From: Asticcacaulis benevestitus DSM 16100 = ATCC BAA-896
GTDB lineage: Bacteria; Pseudomonadota; Alphaproteobacteria; Caulobacterales; Caulobacteraceae
Reading direction: 5' to 3'
Assembly: GCF_000376105.1 (NCBI RefSeq)
Contig: NZ_AQWM01000016.1
Location: 21,222 to 85,221 of the forward strand
Length of the DNA stretch: 64,000 bases
The notes under the pieces are model-generated. The model searched no databases and was not told the origin of the DNA. It was given only the letters and a program-made list of their open reading frames with translations. Positions 37,632-46,764 of the stretch are shown piece after piece (position 1 is the stretch's first letter; the number at the start of each line of letters is the position of its first letter). The translations under genes were made by a program, and so were the position numbers.

Positions 37632-38411
37632 CTAAATCCAAAAAGGAATCTTGGAGCGAAATCTTGAGAAAAAGAACAGCCACAAGAGAGAACCTATTAT
37701 TAAACTGGCTGCGCTCAGTTCCCACGCCAGCGACGGTGCCGTCGTTCCCAACAAAGGGGATCGGACGATTTCCATGAGACCATAAAATGGATTTACGCGA
37801 ACCAACCATACCCGCCAACCGTCCATATTGTTCGGATGCCAGAATACAGGGGTCATGAAGAAGATAATCTGAGACATAAACGGAAGCAAAAACCGCAAAT
37901 CTCGGAACCTAGCGGCCACCATGGACGCCAGGGTCCCCCACACCAAGCAGTTGCAATAAACCAACACAAGCGCTGGCAGTATGGTCCAGTCTGGAATTGC
38001 TAACCGCGTCAAAATGGCCATCGCTAAATAATAAGCGACCAGATTATGCAAAAAGACCAGAAATACCCTCGTGACACTCTCGAATGCGTAATAGGTGAAT
38101 GGATACGCGTGGTTCTTAATAATGTTCGACGACGACATATAGACTTCAGGCGCCTCGGTAAGAACATACCCAGGCAGATAAAAACATAATATGCCCGCCA
38201 TAATATATGGGAGAATGTCTGGCAGGCTTTGCTTTTGTATGCCCCCCATAACTATAGCAAGCGCGATTGAGGTTGCAACCATCGCACCGGAGATCCATAT
38301 CGACCCCAATACAGTGCGCTTATATTTTGCAGATATTTCATGATATGCTTGGTAAACCCAAACATGGTATAGTAATAGCCCGCGGCGTAAGTCGTTTATA
38401 GCCTTTTTCAA
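37632..38411 (-). CDS. wzm: Polysaccharide ABC transporter permease
   Basis: The 259-residue inner-membrane protein has about six hydrophobic segments, for example ISGAMVATSIALAIVMG, ILPYIMAGILCFYLPGYVL, LVFLHNLVAYYLAMAIL and ASLIIGSLLWLFFF. Its ABC-2 type features include KYKRTVLGSIWI near the start and PVFWHPNNMDGWRVWLVRVNPFYGLMEIVRSPLLG, the hallmark of Wzm/KpsM permeases. The start appears to be TTG at 38411 with GAAGG about 12 bases upstream. It is the first gene of a two-gene exporter unit. Confidence 0.9.
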   Translation of the reverse strand: MKKAINDLRRGLLLYHVWVYQAYHEISAKYKRTVLGSIWISGAMVATSIALAIVMGGIQKQSLPDILPYIMAGILCFYLPGYVLTEAPEVYMSSSNIIKNHAYPFTYYAFESVTRVFLVFLHNLVAYYLAMAILTRLAIPDWTILPALVLVYCNCLVWGTLASMVAARFRDLRFLLPFMSQIIFFMTPVFWHPNNMDGWRVWLVRVNPFYGLMEIVRSPLLGTTAPSLAWELSAASLIIGSLLWLFFFSRFRSKIPFWI

Positions 38412-38732
38412 CTTTTAGACCTTCAATAGGATCGCCCTTAGCGGCACGAAAAATCCGCCGCCCTATTACCGGCAATTCAACGATTAAACTAGTATTTTTT
38501 TTTCTTCGCGACCGAAAAATAGGCGCTGCAAGTTATTTCGAGCCTAAATTGAATCAGGCTGTCACAACTAAGCAGAATTGGTCATGCATAACGGTCGAAA
38601 ATGTGGCGTTGTCTGCAAAAAGCGCATAGTGGACACGTGAGACCAGCGCATTGTGTCGATTTTTTCCTGCATCAGGTCCGCCGGACTTCCCTTGCTGATA
38701 CGTTAGTAAACCAGATATGTATGAGGTCTTCC
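38412..38732. promoter_or_regulatory. Divergent region between exporter and RND efflux genes
   Basis: About 320 bases separate wzm (leftward) from the efflux adaptor (rightward). It must hold both promoters. A homopolymeric T run lies near 38494-38503. No operator or regulator gene is recognised. Confidence 0.35.
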
Positions 38733-39887
38733 GTGTTAAAACCTGTTACCCCAGCCCTCGCCGCCCTGTTTATGGGAGCGATCGCCCTTTCTGGCTGCTC
38801 CAAAAAGGATGATGCCCCGAAGGGCGCGCGCGGCCCAGCGACGGTGGGCTACGTCGTGGTTTCGACTCAGCCCTTCAGCGTGACGCAGGATCTGTCCGGT
38901 CGCACCTCGGCTTACCTGGTCTCCGATGTGCGCCCGCAAGTCGGCGGAATCATCAAGGCACGGCAGTTCACTGAAGGCGGTCTCGTCACCGCCGGCCAGT
39001 CGCTTTATCAGATCGATCCGGCCACCTACCAGGCCGCGCTTTCGAGCGCCCAGGCCCAGCAGGCGCAGGCCCAGGCCAATTTTGATGCCGCCAAGCAGAA
39101 GGCCGACCGTTACAGCCAGCTTATCGCCATCAAGGCCATCAGCCAGCAGGACTATGACGACGCCCAGACGGCGCTGAAGACCGCCGCAGCGACACTTGCC
39201 CTGCAAAAGGCCGCCGTCCAGACCGCCAGCATCAATTTGAACTACACCAAAGTGACCTCGCCGATATCCGGCCGCGTCGGCAAATCAACGGTGACGCCCG
39301 GCGCACTCGTTACCGCCAACCAGACACAAGCCCTGGCCACCGTGCAGGACCTGTCGAAGGTCTATGTCGATATTACCCAGTCGGCCACCGACCTTCTAAA
39401 GCTCAAGCGTGCCTTAAAAAGCGGCGAACTGGGCGCGGCTGATCATGCCGATGTCAGCCTGACGCTCGATGACGGCTCGGCCTACCCCCTCACCGGCCGT
39501 CTCGAATTCTCCGATGTCAGCGTCGATGCCTCGACTGGCGCGGTCTCCCTGCGCGCTATTTTCGCCAACCCTGAAGGTTTGCTGTTGCCGGGCATGTATG
39601 TCCGCGCCCGCATCGTCAAGGGGACGGTCGCGCAAGGCATCCTGATACCGCAGGGCGCAGTGGTGCTCGACGCCAAGGGCGGCGCCAGCGTGCTGCTGGC
39701 CGGCGATGACAATAAGGCCCACAAGCAGGTCATCAAGCTGGGCCAGATGCAGGGCAGCCAGTGGCAGGTCATGGAGGGTCTGAAGGCCGGCGACAAGGTG
39801 ATCGCCGAGGGCGCCATGAAGCTGAAGGACAAGGGTGATATCAAGGCCAAGCCCGTCAAGCCCGCCGCGCCGGCAACGGAGCAATAG
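38733..39887 (+). CDS. RND efflux periplasmic adaptor lipoprotein (AcrA/MexA family)
   Basis: The adaptor links the inner-membrane RND pump to the outer-membrane channel. The protein has a lipobox (FMGAIALSGCSKKDD), a first lipoyl half (SDVRPQVGGIIKARQFTEGG), an alpha-helical hairpin rich in Ala/Gln (QAALSSAQAQQAQAQANFDA), and the second lipoyl half (KVTSPISGRVGKSTVTPG). Beta-barrel and membrane-proximal domains follow. GTG at 38733 is favoured because GAGG lies 6 bases upstream. An in-frame ATG at 38721 would add four residues but has no such site. It heads a three-gene operon with the pump and channel genes. Confidence 0.92.
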   Translation: MLKPVTPALAALFMGAIALSGCSKKDDAPKGARGPATVGYVVVSTQPFSVTQDLSGRTSAYLVSDVRPQVGGIIKARQFTEGGLVTAGQSLYQIDPATYQAALSSAQAQQAQAQANFDAAKQKADRYSQLIAIKAISQQDYDDAQTALKTAAATLALQKAAVQTASINLNYTKVTSPISGRVGKSTVTPGALVTANQTQALATVQDLSKVYVDITQSATDLLKLKRALKSGELGAADHADVSLTLDDGSAYPLTGRLEFSDVSVDASTGAVSLRAIFANPEGLLLPGMYVRARIVKGTVAQGILIPQGAVVLDAKGGASVLLAGDDNKAHKQVIKLGQMQGSQWQVMEGLKAGDKVIAEGAMKLKDKGDIKAKPVKPAAPATEQ

Positions 39888-39890
39888 ATC

Positions 39891-42800
39891 ATGCTGTCCC
39901 GCTTTTTTATCGTCCGGCCGATCTTTGCCTGGGTCATTGCCATCGTCATCATGCTTGCCGGCGCGTTGGCCATCTTCACCCTGCCGGTCGAGCAATACCC
40001 AAAGATCGCCCTGCCGCAGGTGACGGTTTCCGCCACCTACACAGGTGCCTCCGCCAAGGTGGTTGAGGACTCGGTGACACAGGTGATCGAACAGGGCATG
40101 ACCGGGCTCGACGGCCTGAAATACATGACCTCGACCTCTTCAACGGGCTCAGGCTCGGTCACGCTAGTGTTCGAGGCCGGCACCGACCCCGACGTCGCTC
40201 AGGTTCAGGTCCAGAACCAGGCCAATTCGGTGCTGCGCCGCTTACCCACCGATGTGCAGACGCTGGGTTTGCGCGTCAACAAGGCCTCCGGCTCGACCCT
40301 GATGGCGATTTCGCTTTATACAGAAGACGAAAGCCTTACCAATGCCGACCTGGGCGACTGGATCGCCTCCAACCTGAATGACCCGATTTCGCGTATTGAA
40401 GGCGTGGGCGACACGCGTGTGTTCGGCTCGCAATATGCCATGCGCATCTGGCTCAATGCCGACAAGCTGGCCAGTTTCAGCCTGACGCCCGCAGATGTCC
40501 TGGCTTCCATCCGGGCCCAGAACACGCAGGTCTCAGCTGGTAATCTGGGCGCCGAGCCCGCCAAGCCGGATACGGCGCTGACCGCCACCATCACGGCGCA
40601 ATCGCAGCTCCAGACAGCGGCGCAGTTTGAGAACATCATCGTCAAGAACAACACGGCTGGCACGCCGGTCTATCTGCGTGATGTCGCGCGCGTCGAGCTT
40701 GGGCCACAATCCTACGGCAATATCGCCCGCCTGAACGGCCATACGGCGTCGGGCATGCAGATCACCTTGGCCACTGGCGCCAATGCGCTGAAAACGGCAG
40801 ACCTGGTCAAGAAGAAGATCGCTGAACTGGAACCTTCCTTCCCTGCCGGCGTCAAATACGCCATCCCCAACGACTCGACCGATTTCGTCAAGCTGGCGAT
40901 CGAGGACGTGGTCAAGACCCTGATCGAAGCGATCGTTCTGGTCTTCCTGATCATGTTCCTGTTCCTGCAAAACTGGCGTGCCACGCTCATACCCGCCATT
41001 GCCGTGCCGGTGGTTCTCTTAGGCACCTTCGGCATCCTTGCCGTCTTTGGCTATTCGATCAACACCCTGACCATGTTCGGTCTGGTGCTGGCGATCGGTC
41101 TTCTGGTCGATGACGCCATCGTCGTGGTCGAAAACGTCGAGCGCGTCATGCACGAGGAGGGCTTAGGCCCGCTTGAAGCCACGCAGAAATCGATGGATGA
41201 GATCACAGGTGCGCTGATCGGCGTCGCCTCGGTCCTGGCCGCGATGTTCGTGCCGATGGCCTTTTTTGGCGGCACGCAGGGCATCATCTATCGCCAGTTC
41301 TCGGTCACCCTCGTCTCGGCCATGGCTTTGTCGGTTATCGTCGCCCTGGTCCTGACCCCGCCTCTTTGCGCCACCTTGCTGAAGGCGCCCAAAAAGGTTG
41401 AAGGCGCGGCGCCGCATGATGCGCACGCTCCCGAACAGGACGTCAAGGTCAAGGGCTTCCTGTCTGGTTTTAACCGCGGCTTCCAGGTCTTTTCCAACCG
41501 CTATCAGAAATCGGTCAAGGGTATTATCCGCAAGCCCGGCCTGTTCATGGTGGTCTATGCCGGCATCATCGCGGCCGTGGTGGGTCTGGCCATGACCCTG
41601 CCAACCTCGTTCCTGCCCGATGAAGATCAAGGCGCCCTGATGACGCAGGTCCAGTTGCCGGTCGGCTCCAAGACCGACAAGACCATAGCTGTGCTAAAGC
41701 AGGTTCAGGACGTCTATCAGAAAGACAAGGCCGTCAAATATGTCTTTACCATCGCCGGTTTCGGCGGCTCCGGCTCGGGTGAAAACCAGGGCATGTCATT
41801 CGTGCGCCTGAAAGATTTCAAGGAGCGTCACGACGACGGTATGAAGGTATTTGCGCTCGTCGAACGCGTCAACAAGCAGTTTTCGCAGATCCACAGCGCG
41901 CGCGTCTTCCCGATGATCCCGCCGGCGGTGCGTGAACTCGGCAATTCGTCGGGCTTCGACCTCCAGCTTAAGGATGTGGGCGGCGTCGGTCACGACACCC
42001 TTGCGGCGGCCAGTGACCAGCTTATCGGTATGGCGGCGAAAGATCCGCTTCTGAGCAATGTCCGCGCCAACATTCAGGACGATACGCCGCAACTGAAGCT
42101 CGATATCGACAATGCCCGCGCCGGCGCCATGGGCGTTTCGGTGGCGGACGTCAATTCCCTGCTCGGCACCGCGCTTGGCGGCACCTATGTCAACGACTTC
42201 ATCGATCGCGGCCGCATCAAGCGCGTCTATGTGCAGGGCGATAGCGAATTCCGCAGCCAGCCAGAGGACATCAACCGCTGGTATCTGCGTAATTCTGCCG
42301 GTGAGATGGTGCCCTTCTCGACCTTTGGCGCCTCAAGATGGACCTTCGGTGCCCCTCAGCTTCAGCGTTATAATGGTGCGGGCTCGATGGAGATCCAGGG
42401 TACTGCCGCCGCGGGCCAGTCAAACGGCAAAGCCATGGACAAGATGGAAGAACTGGCCAAACAACTGCCGGCGGGCGTTGGCTTTGAATGGACCGGCATT
42501 TCGCTGCAGGAAAAGGAATCCGGCGCCCAGGCCCCTGCCCTCTATGCCCTGTCGATCCTCGTGGTATTCCTTTTGCTGGCCGCGCTTTATGAAAGCTGGT
42601 CAATCCCGTTCGCTGTCATCCTCGTGGTGCCGCTGGGCGTCTTCGGCGCCCTCTTGGCCACCTGGTTCCGCGGTCTTGATAACGACATCTATTTCCAGGT
42701 CGGCCTGCTCGCCACCATGGGCTTGTCGGCCAAGAATGCCATCCTGATTGTCGAGTTTGCCAAGCTGCTGCACGAAGAGGGCCGTACACTGCTCGACGCC

Positions 42801-43073
42801 ACGCTGGAAGCGGTGCGTATCCGGCTGCGTCCAATCATCATGACGTCGCTAGCCTTCACCTTCGGTATCCTGCCGCTGGCTCTGGCCAATTCCGCCGGTT
42901 CAGCCTCGCAGCACGCCATCGGGACAGGGCTGATCGGCGGTGTTCTGTCGGCCACCTTCCTGGCCATCTTCTTCGTGCCACTGTTCTTCGTACTGGTACA
43001 GAAGCTGTTTCGTATGGATAATCTGCCACAGGATATTGCCGCCAGACAGGCCGCTAAAGAGGCAAAACAATGA
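39891..43073 (+). CDS. RND multidrug efflux pump (HAE1/AcrB family)
   Basis: The 1060-residue inner-membrane proton antiporter extrudes hydrophobic compounds. The start (MLSRFFIVRPIFAWVIAIVIMLAGA) and the following LPVEQYPKIALPQVTVSATYTGASA are AcrB hallmarks. The proton-relay aspartates are in GLLVDDAIVVVENVERVMHEE. Two large porter loops and twelve transmembrane helices fit the length, and FLPDEDQGALM and GLSAKNAILIVEFAK mark the second half. Only 3 bases separate it from the adaptor gene and its stop overlaps the channel start. The substrate is not evident. Confidence 0.96.
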   Translation: MLSRFFIVRPIFAWVIAIVIMLAGALAIFTLPVEQYPKIALPQVTVSATYTGASAKVVEDSVTQVIEQGMTGLDGLKYMTSTSSTGSGSVTLVFEAGTDPDVAQVQVQNQANSVLRRLPTDVQTLGLRVNKASGSTLMAISLYTEDESLTNADLGDWIASNLNDPISRIEGVGDTRVFGSQYAMRIWLNADKLASFSLTPADVLASIRAQNTQVSAGNLGAEPAKPDTALTATITAQSQLQTAAQFENIIVKNNTAGTPVYLRDVARVELGPQSYGNIARLNGHTASGMQITLATGANALKTADLVKKKIAELEPSFPAGVKYAIPNDSTDFVKLAIEDVVKTLIEAIVLVFLIMFLFLQNWRATLIPAIAVPVVLLGTFGILAVFGYSINTLTMFGLVLAIGLLVDDAIVVVENVERVMHEEGLGPLEATQKSMDEITGALIGVASVLAAMFVPMAFFGGTQGIIYRQFSVTLVSAMALSVIVALVLTPPLCATLLKAPKKVEGAAPHDAHAPEQDVKVKGFLSGFNRGFQVFSNRYQKSVKGIIRKPGLFMVVYAGIIAAVVGLAMTLPTSFLPDEDQGALMTQVQLPVGSKTDKTIAVLKQVQDVYQKDKAVKYVFTIAGFGGSGSGENQGMSFVRLKDFKERHDDGMKVFALVERVNKQFSQIHSARVFPMIPPAVRELGNSSGFDLQLKDVGGVGHDTLAAASDQLIGMAAKDPLLSNVRANIQDDTPQLKLDIDNARAGAMGVSVADVNSLLGTALGGTYVNDFIDRGRIKRVYVQGDSEFRSQPEDINRWYLRNSAGEMVPFSTFGASRWTFGAPQLQRYNGAGSMEIQGTAAAGQSNGKAMDKMEELAKQLPAGVGFEWTGISLQEKESGAQAPALYALSILVVFLLLAALYESWSIPFAVILVVPLGVFGALLATWFRGLDNDIYFQVGLLATMGLSAKNAILIVEFAKLLHEEGRTLLDATLEAVRIRLRPIIMTSLAFTFGILPLALANSAGSASQHAIGTGLIGGVLSATFLAIFFVPLFFVLVQKLFRMDNLPQDIAARQAAKEAKQ

Positions 43074-44419
43074 AGCGCCTTGCTTTGATCGCCCTGGCCT
43101 CATCGGCCCTGTCCGCCTGCACCCTGGCGCCGAAATACGTCCAGCCGGCCTCGCCGGTGGTCGCCAACTGGCCTGTCGAGGCGACTACGACGTCAGATGC
43201 GCAGCTTAAGTGGCGTGACCTCCTGACCGATACGCGCCTGCAATCGACGATATCGCTGGCGCTGGAGCAAAACCGCGACCTGCGTATAGCGGCACTCAAC
43301 ATCGACAAGGCGCGCGCTACCTATGGCATCACCCGTTCGTCCTTGTTGCCGGACATCAGTGCGACCTTAAGCCAAAGCCGCAACGAGACCAATGAACGCT
43401 ACAGCGCCAATCTGGGGCTGGCCAGCTATGAGGTCGATCTGTTTGGTCGCGTCCGTTCGCTGAAGGACGCAGCGTTGGAAAGCTTCTTCGCCGAGCGTGA
43501 GAACCGCAACGCCGTCCAGATCAGCCTGATTGCCTCGGTTGCGACAAGCTGGCTTAACCTGGCCTCTGATCAGGACGCCCTTGACCTCGCCCGCCAGACC
43601 TACGCGGCGCGACAGGACACGCTGACGATCGCGCAAGGCCGCGCCCGTATCGGCGTGCTCAGTGATCTGGATCTCGCCCAGGCCGAGGTGTTGGCGCAAA
43701 CAGCCCGCGCGGACGTCGCCCGACTGCAAACCGTGGTCGATCAGGATAAGTCCGCCCTCACCCTTTTGGTTGGCGCGCCCCTCTCCCCTGATCTGCTTCC
43801 GGATGGCCTGAAGGATAATCTGGTCGCGGCTTCCCTGCCCGTTGGCCTGCCGTCAGATGTCCTGCTTAATCGTCCCGACGTACTGACCGCCGAACACGAT
43901 CTCAAATCGGCCAACGCCAATATCGGTGCCGCCCGTGCCGCCTTCTTCCCGCGCATCAGCCTGACCGGCTCGACCGGCTCGTCCAGTTCCGATCTCGACG
44001 GCCTGTTCAAATCGGGCAACGGCACCTGGAGCTTCGTGCCATCGATTTCGGTGCCGATCTTCGCAGGCGGCGCCAACCGCGCCGGATTGCAAAGCGCCAC
44101 AGCGAGCCGCGACATCGCCACAGCCGCCTACGAGAAAGCCATCCAGTCGGCCTTCTCAGAGGTGAGCAACGCTTTGGCTGTGCGCGCGCGCATTGATGAG
44201 CGCCTGAGCGCCCAGGCCGCTGCCACCACCGCCGCCCAGCGCAGCCTGACCCTGTCGCAGGCACGCTATGACAGTGGTGTCGACAGCTACCTGACCCTGC
44301 TTGATGCCCAGCGCACACTTTACACGGCGCAACAGAGCCTGATCAGTCTGCAGGCCCTGCGCGCTACCAATCTGGTCGCGCTCTATAAGGCTGTGGGAGA
44401 CGATCAGAGTTTGCAATAG
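43070..44419 (+). CDS. Outer-membrane efflux channel lipoprotein (OprM/NodT family)
   Basis: The 449-residue trimeric channel protein has a lipobox (LIALASSALSACTLAP). It shows the repeated outer-membrane-factor pattern: ALNIDKARATYGITRSSLLP in the first half, and LKSANANIGAARAAFFPRISLTGSTGSSS in the second. The GTWSFVPSISVPIFAGGANRAGL segment and the C-terminal RYDSGVDSYLTLLDAQRTLYTAQQSL helices are typical of NodT/OprM. The start overlaps the pump stop (ATGA), completing the tripartite operon. Confidence 0.95.
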   Translation: MKRLALIALASSALSACTLAPKYVQPASPVVANWPVEATTTSDAQLKWRDLLTDTRLQSTISLALEQNRDLRIAALNIDKARATYGITRSSLLPDISATLSQSRNETNERYSANLGLASYEVDLFGRVRSLKDAALESFFAERENRNAVQISLIASVATSWLNLASDQDALDLARQTYAARQDTLTIAQGRARIGVLSDLDLAQAEVLAQTARADVARLQTVVDQDKSALTLLVGAPLSPDLLPDGLKDNLVAASLPVGLPSDVLLNRPDVLTAEHDLKSANANIGAARAAFFPRISLTGSTGSSSSDLDGLFKSGNGTWSFVPSISVPIFAGGANRAGLQSATASRDIATAAYEKAIQSAFSEVSNALAVRARIDERLSAQAAATTAAQRSLTLSQARYDSGVDSYLTLLDAQRTLYTAQQSLISLQALRATNLVALYKAVGDDQSLQ

Positions 44420-44446
44420 CCGGCCGGTCGCGCTTAGACTGGCGCT

Positions 44447-44908
44447 ATGAACCGCAAGCTCGTCCTCATCGCTACATTCTGCCTTGCCGCCTGTTCAGAC
44501 GAAAGAGAGCCTGAGCGGGTACTGGTCCAGACGCAATCGGGACCGTTGGCGGGCGTGGTGGATCAGGACGTCTTCGCCTTCAGGGGCATTCCCTATACGG
44601 TCGCGCCCTGGACGAAAAACCGGGATGGCAAGGCGTTTGGTCCAGTTTGCGGCACGACGACCGACTGCCTGACGCTGAATGTCTGGGCACCACCGGGCAA
44701 GACCAAGGCTCAGGTCGTGGTCTCGGATCGCGGCAATGCGTCAGATATTGAAAAGGTAGCGGCCGGCCATGTAAAACGCGGTCATGTCTTCGTCTCGATC
44801 AATGCGCGTGCCCTGTCGCGCGACGCGGACAAACAATCGGCCCGAAACTGGATTTCCGCCAATATCGCCGAATTCGGCGGCGACCCTCGCCACATGACGG
44901 ATGAATAG
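44447..44908 (+). CDS. Truncated carboxylesterase-like lipoprotein without the catalytic serine
   Basis: A 153-residue lipoprotein (lipobox LAAC, Cys16) made of pieces of a type-B carboxylesterase. VQTQSGPLAGVVDQDVFAFRGIPY (27-50) is the usual N-terminal strand. DCLTLNVWAP (73-82) matches the EDCLYLNVW signature. NWISANIAEFGGDPRHMT (134-151) matches the helix that precedes the nucleophile elbow GESAG. The stop comes exactly before that elbow, so no catalytic Ser, Asp/Glu or His is present. The regions between are shortened. It cannot be a classical esterase and may be a decaying gene or a small binding protein. It sits 27 bases after the efflux operon, with which it may be co-transcribed. Confidence 0.7.
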   Translation: MNRKLVLIATFCLAACSDEREPERVLVQTQSGPLAGVVDQDVFAFRGIPYTVAPWTKNRDGKAFGPVCGTTTDCLTLNVWAPPGKTKAQVVVSDRGNASDIEKVAAGHVKRGHVFVSINARALSRDADKQSARNWISANIAEFGGDPRHMTDE

Positions 44909-44913
44909 ACCCT

Positions 44914-45273
44914 ATGTTCAAAGCCCTCCCCCTCGTCGCTCTTTTGTTCGCGGTCTCGCCTGCGCACGCCGCCACGCTCACTGCACTTGAGCAGACGCAT
45001 TGCCGGGCCGTGGGGCAAACGCTCATGCGTCTCGGCAAGGCGGAAGCGGAGGTCGCCGCGCTTCTGAAAGACAAGCTGGGTGCGAACGCCTCGGACAAGG
45101 ATAAAAAGACGGTGGCAGACTATCAGGTGCTGGCGGAGTCAACCCTGGCCCTGGGCAAGTCGCTGGAGGACACGTTCACGCAAGCCACGCCCCCGTCCGT
45201 GGACGACCTGAGAGCCCTGGAAGGCGCTGGTATGGACAGCCTGACCGACGCGGCGCAAGCCTGTACGCGATAA
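44914..45273 (+). CDS. Small periplasmic protein of unknown function
   Basis: A 119-residue protein with a signal peptide (LPLVALLFAVSPAHA). The mature part is helical and charged (LRLGKAEAEVAALLKDKLGANASDKDKK), with two cysteines, one near the start (QTHCRAV) and one at the end (QACTR), that could form a disulfide. I do not recognise the family. It starts 5 bases after the esterase-like gene, so the two are likely transcribed together. Confidence 0.6.
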   Translation: MFKALPLVALLFAVSPAHAATLTALEQTHCRAVGQTLMRLGKAEAEVAALLKDKLGANASDKDKKTVADYQVLAESTLALGKSLEDTFTQATPPSVDDLRALEGAGMDSLTDAAQACTR

Positions 45274-45353
45274 CCGTACTTACAGGCGTACGTACACTGA
45301 ATTTTGACGTTTAACCCCTAGGCTCTTCGAAAATCCGATATCGAGGCGGGGCC

Positions 45354-45575
45354 ATGGAACTGAAAATCACCAAGATCGGCAATTCACTGGGTGTTATCCT
45401 TCCCAAGGAGTTGCTCACACGCCTTCGGCTCGACAAGGGCGATCCCCTGTTCATCACCGAGACGCCGAACGGCTATCGCATCGCCCCCTACGATCCTGTC
45501 TTCGCCGAACAGATGGAGCAGGCCCGCGAGCTGATGAAGACGCGCCGCAATGTCCTCCACGAACTGAGCAAATAG
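45354..45575 (+). CDS. AbrB/MazE-family antitoxin
   Basis: A 73-residue swapped-hairpin DNA-binding antitoxin. MELKITKIGNSLGVILPKEL followed by LRLDKGDPLFI is the full AbrB/MazE/SpoVT motif. The C-terminal half (EQMEQARELMKTRRNVLHELSK) is a likely toxin-binding helix. Its stop codon directly abuts the start of a Doc-like gene. Such proteins usually repress their own operon. GTAC-rich short repeats lie just upstream (near 45275-45296) and could be the operator. Confidence 0.88.
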   Translation: MELKITKIGNSLGVILPKELLTRLRLDKGDPLFITETPNGYRIAPYDPVFAEQMEQARELMKTRRNVLHELSK

Positions 45576-46037
45576 ATGCCGTTTATCCTGATCCGCGACG
45601 GGGTGATTGAAGCCTTGCAGGCCGAGATGGCTACCCAGCATGCCTGTAGCCCTAGCGGTGACATGGGTACTGAACGGGGGTTGCGTGAGCGAAGCTTGAT
45701 GAAGTTGATGCACGCCCGGGTGAAGGCGCTCAATGAAAGCAAGGCCACCGATCTGGCCAGCCTCGCGGCCTGTTATGGCTACGCCTTGGCGCATGATCAG
45801 TTGTTCTTCGACGCCAACCTGCCGACGGCGCTGACGACGATCGAGCTTCTACTGTCGCTCAATGGCTACGCGTTAAGCGCCGACGACACGACCTGTTTTC
45901 TTGGCCTTTTGGTTGTGGCCAATGGCGAGTTGAGCGCGGAAAACTTCGCCAGTTGGATCAGAAAGCATATTGTGCCACGGCCCCTCTCTTTGCCAGAGCG
46001 ACGTGAGGGACGGATCAACGAAAGGCAGGCCTTGTAG
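45576..46037 (+). CDS. Doc-like toxin with a degenerate Fic motif
   Basis: A 153-residue protein paired with an AbrB-type antitoxin. The helical frame of Doc proteins is seen: GLRERSLMKLMHARV, ATDLASLAACYGYALAHDQ, then TALTTIELLLSLNGYAL and a C-terminal GELSAENFASWIRKHI. The Fic core reads QLFFDANLPTAL (residues 75-86) where Doc has H-x-F-x-D-[AG]-N-[KR]-R-T-A-L. The catalytic His is replaced by Gln75, and the Lys and Arg by Leu82 and Pro83. It therefore probably lacks Doc kinase activity. It may be an inactivated toxin, a regulator or an antitoxin-like decoy. The gene is intact and directly abuts the antitoxin gene. Confidence 0.72.
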   Translation: MPFILIRDGVIEALQAEMATQHACSPSGDMGTERGLRERSLMKLMHARVKALNESKATDLASLAACYGYALAHDQLFFDANLPTALTTIELLLSLNGYALSADDTTCFLGLLVVANGELSAENFASWIRKHIVPRPLSLPERREGRINERQAL

Positions 46038-46095
46038 CTTTCGGTGGTGCGAACCGCCTTCATTGTGAGCGTCGCGTGAGCTGATGTTTGTCGAT

Positions 46096-46764
46096 TTAGT
46101 TGAGCCCGCAGCACTTTTTATACTTTTTTCCTGATCCGCATGGACAGGGTTCATTGCGCTCCGTTTTCAGTCCAGGCTTCGCCTTTGGTTCCGCAAAAGG
46201 GCTTTGCTGGGACCGCAGTCTTTCCTGATATAGGACGAGAACGCATGAAGGGATAAGGTCAAGCGCCTCGTTTTTGAGAAGCTCATAGTTAGGATGGTCG
46301 ATGTCTTCGCCGCTTTCGGATATGTTTCCGAGGGTCACGAGCATGGAGAAGGCGTTGACGACCACCTCATCCTCATGACGCATGTAGACGTCCCATGCTG
46401 CCGGTCTTAGGGCCACGGCATCCAAGAAGCCGCTCGCCCAGTTTTGCCAAAAAGTAGCCTCATCGTCGCCTTCGATACCATCGAATATGGGTATGTGGTA
46501 CTCGGCATTCAGATCGGTAATGATCTGGTTGTAATGTTCCATGACCAGGCGAAGCGTTTCCTGAAGCGCTTTTGGATTTTCGAAGACGGGATCGTCCTCG
46601 TCATCTTCCCTGTCCCATACGCACGGCCACCATTCGCTCGGCATGATGAATTCGGGACAGACAATCAATCCGGCCAGGAGACCATCCAGTTCCGAGAGTA
46701 ATAGCCCTTCATATTGACGCAATTTTGCGTCCAGGCGGCGTAGCTTAAGCGGCAGTTTCGACAT
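46096..46764 (-). CDS. YecA/UPF0149-family protein with C-terminal SEC-C zinc motif
   Basis: A 222-residue protein. The first 180 residues match the YecA/UPF0149 helical fold (LDGLLAGLIVCPEFIMPSEWWPCVW, FWQNWASGFLDAV). The C-terminus is a SEC-C motif, NEPCPCGSGKKYKKCCG, which binds zinc and often contacts SecB or nucleic acids. The start is uncertain. ATG at 46764 has no strong ribosome site. A TTG at 46797 has AAGGAG just upstream, but it lies inside the remains of an IS66 transposase gene. This suggests the insertion sequence landed just upstream of, or partly replaced, the original start region. Confidence 0.82.
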   Translation of the reverse strand: MSKLPLKLRRLDAKLRQYEGLLLSELDGLLAGLIVCPEFIMPSEWWPCVWDREDDEDDPVFENPKALQETLRLVMEHYNQIITDLNAEYHIPIFDGIEGDDEATFWQNWASGFLDAVALRPAAWDVYMRHEDEVVVNAFSMLVTLGNISESGEDIDHPNYELLKNEALDLIPSCVLVLYQERLRSQQSPFAEPKAKPGLKTERNEPCPCGSGKKYKKCCGLN

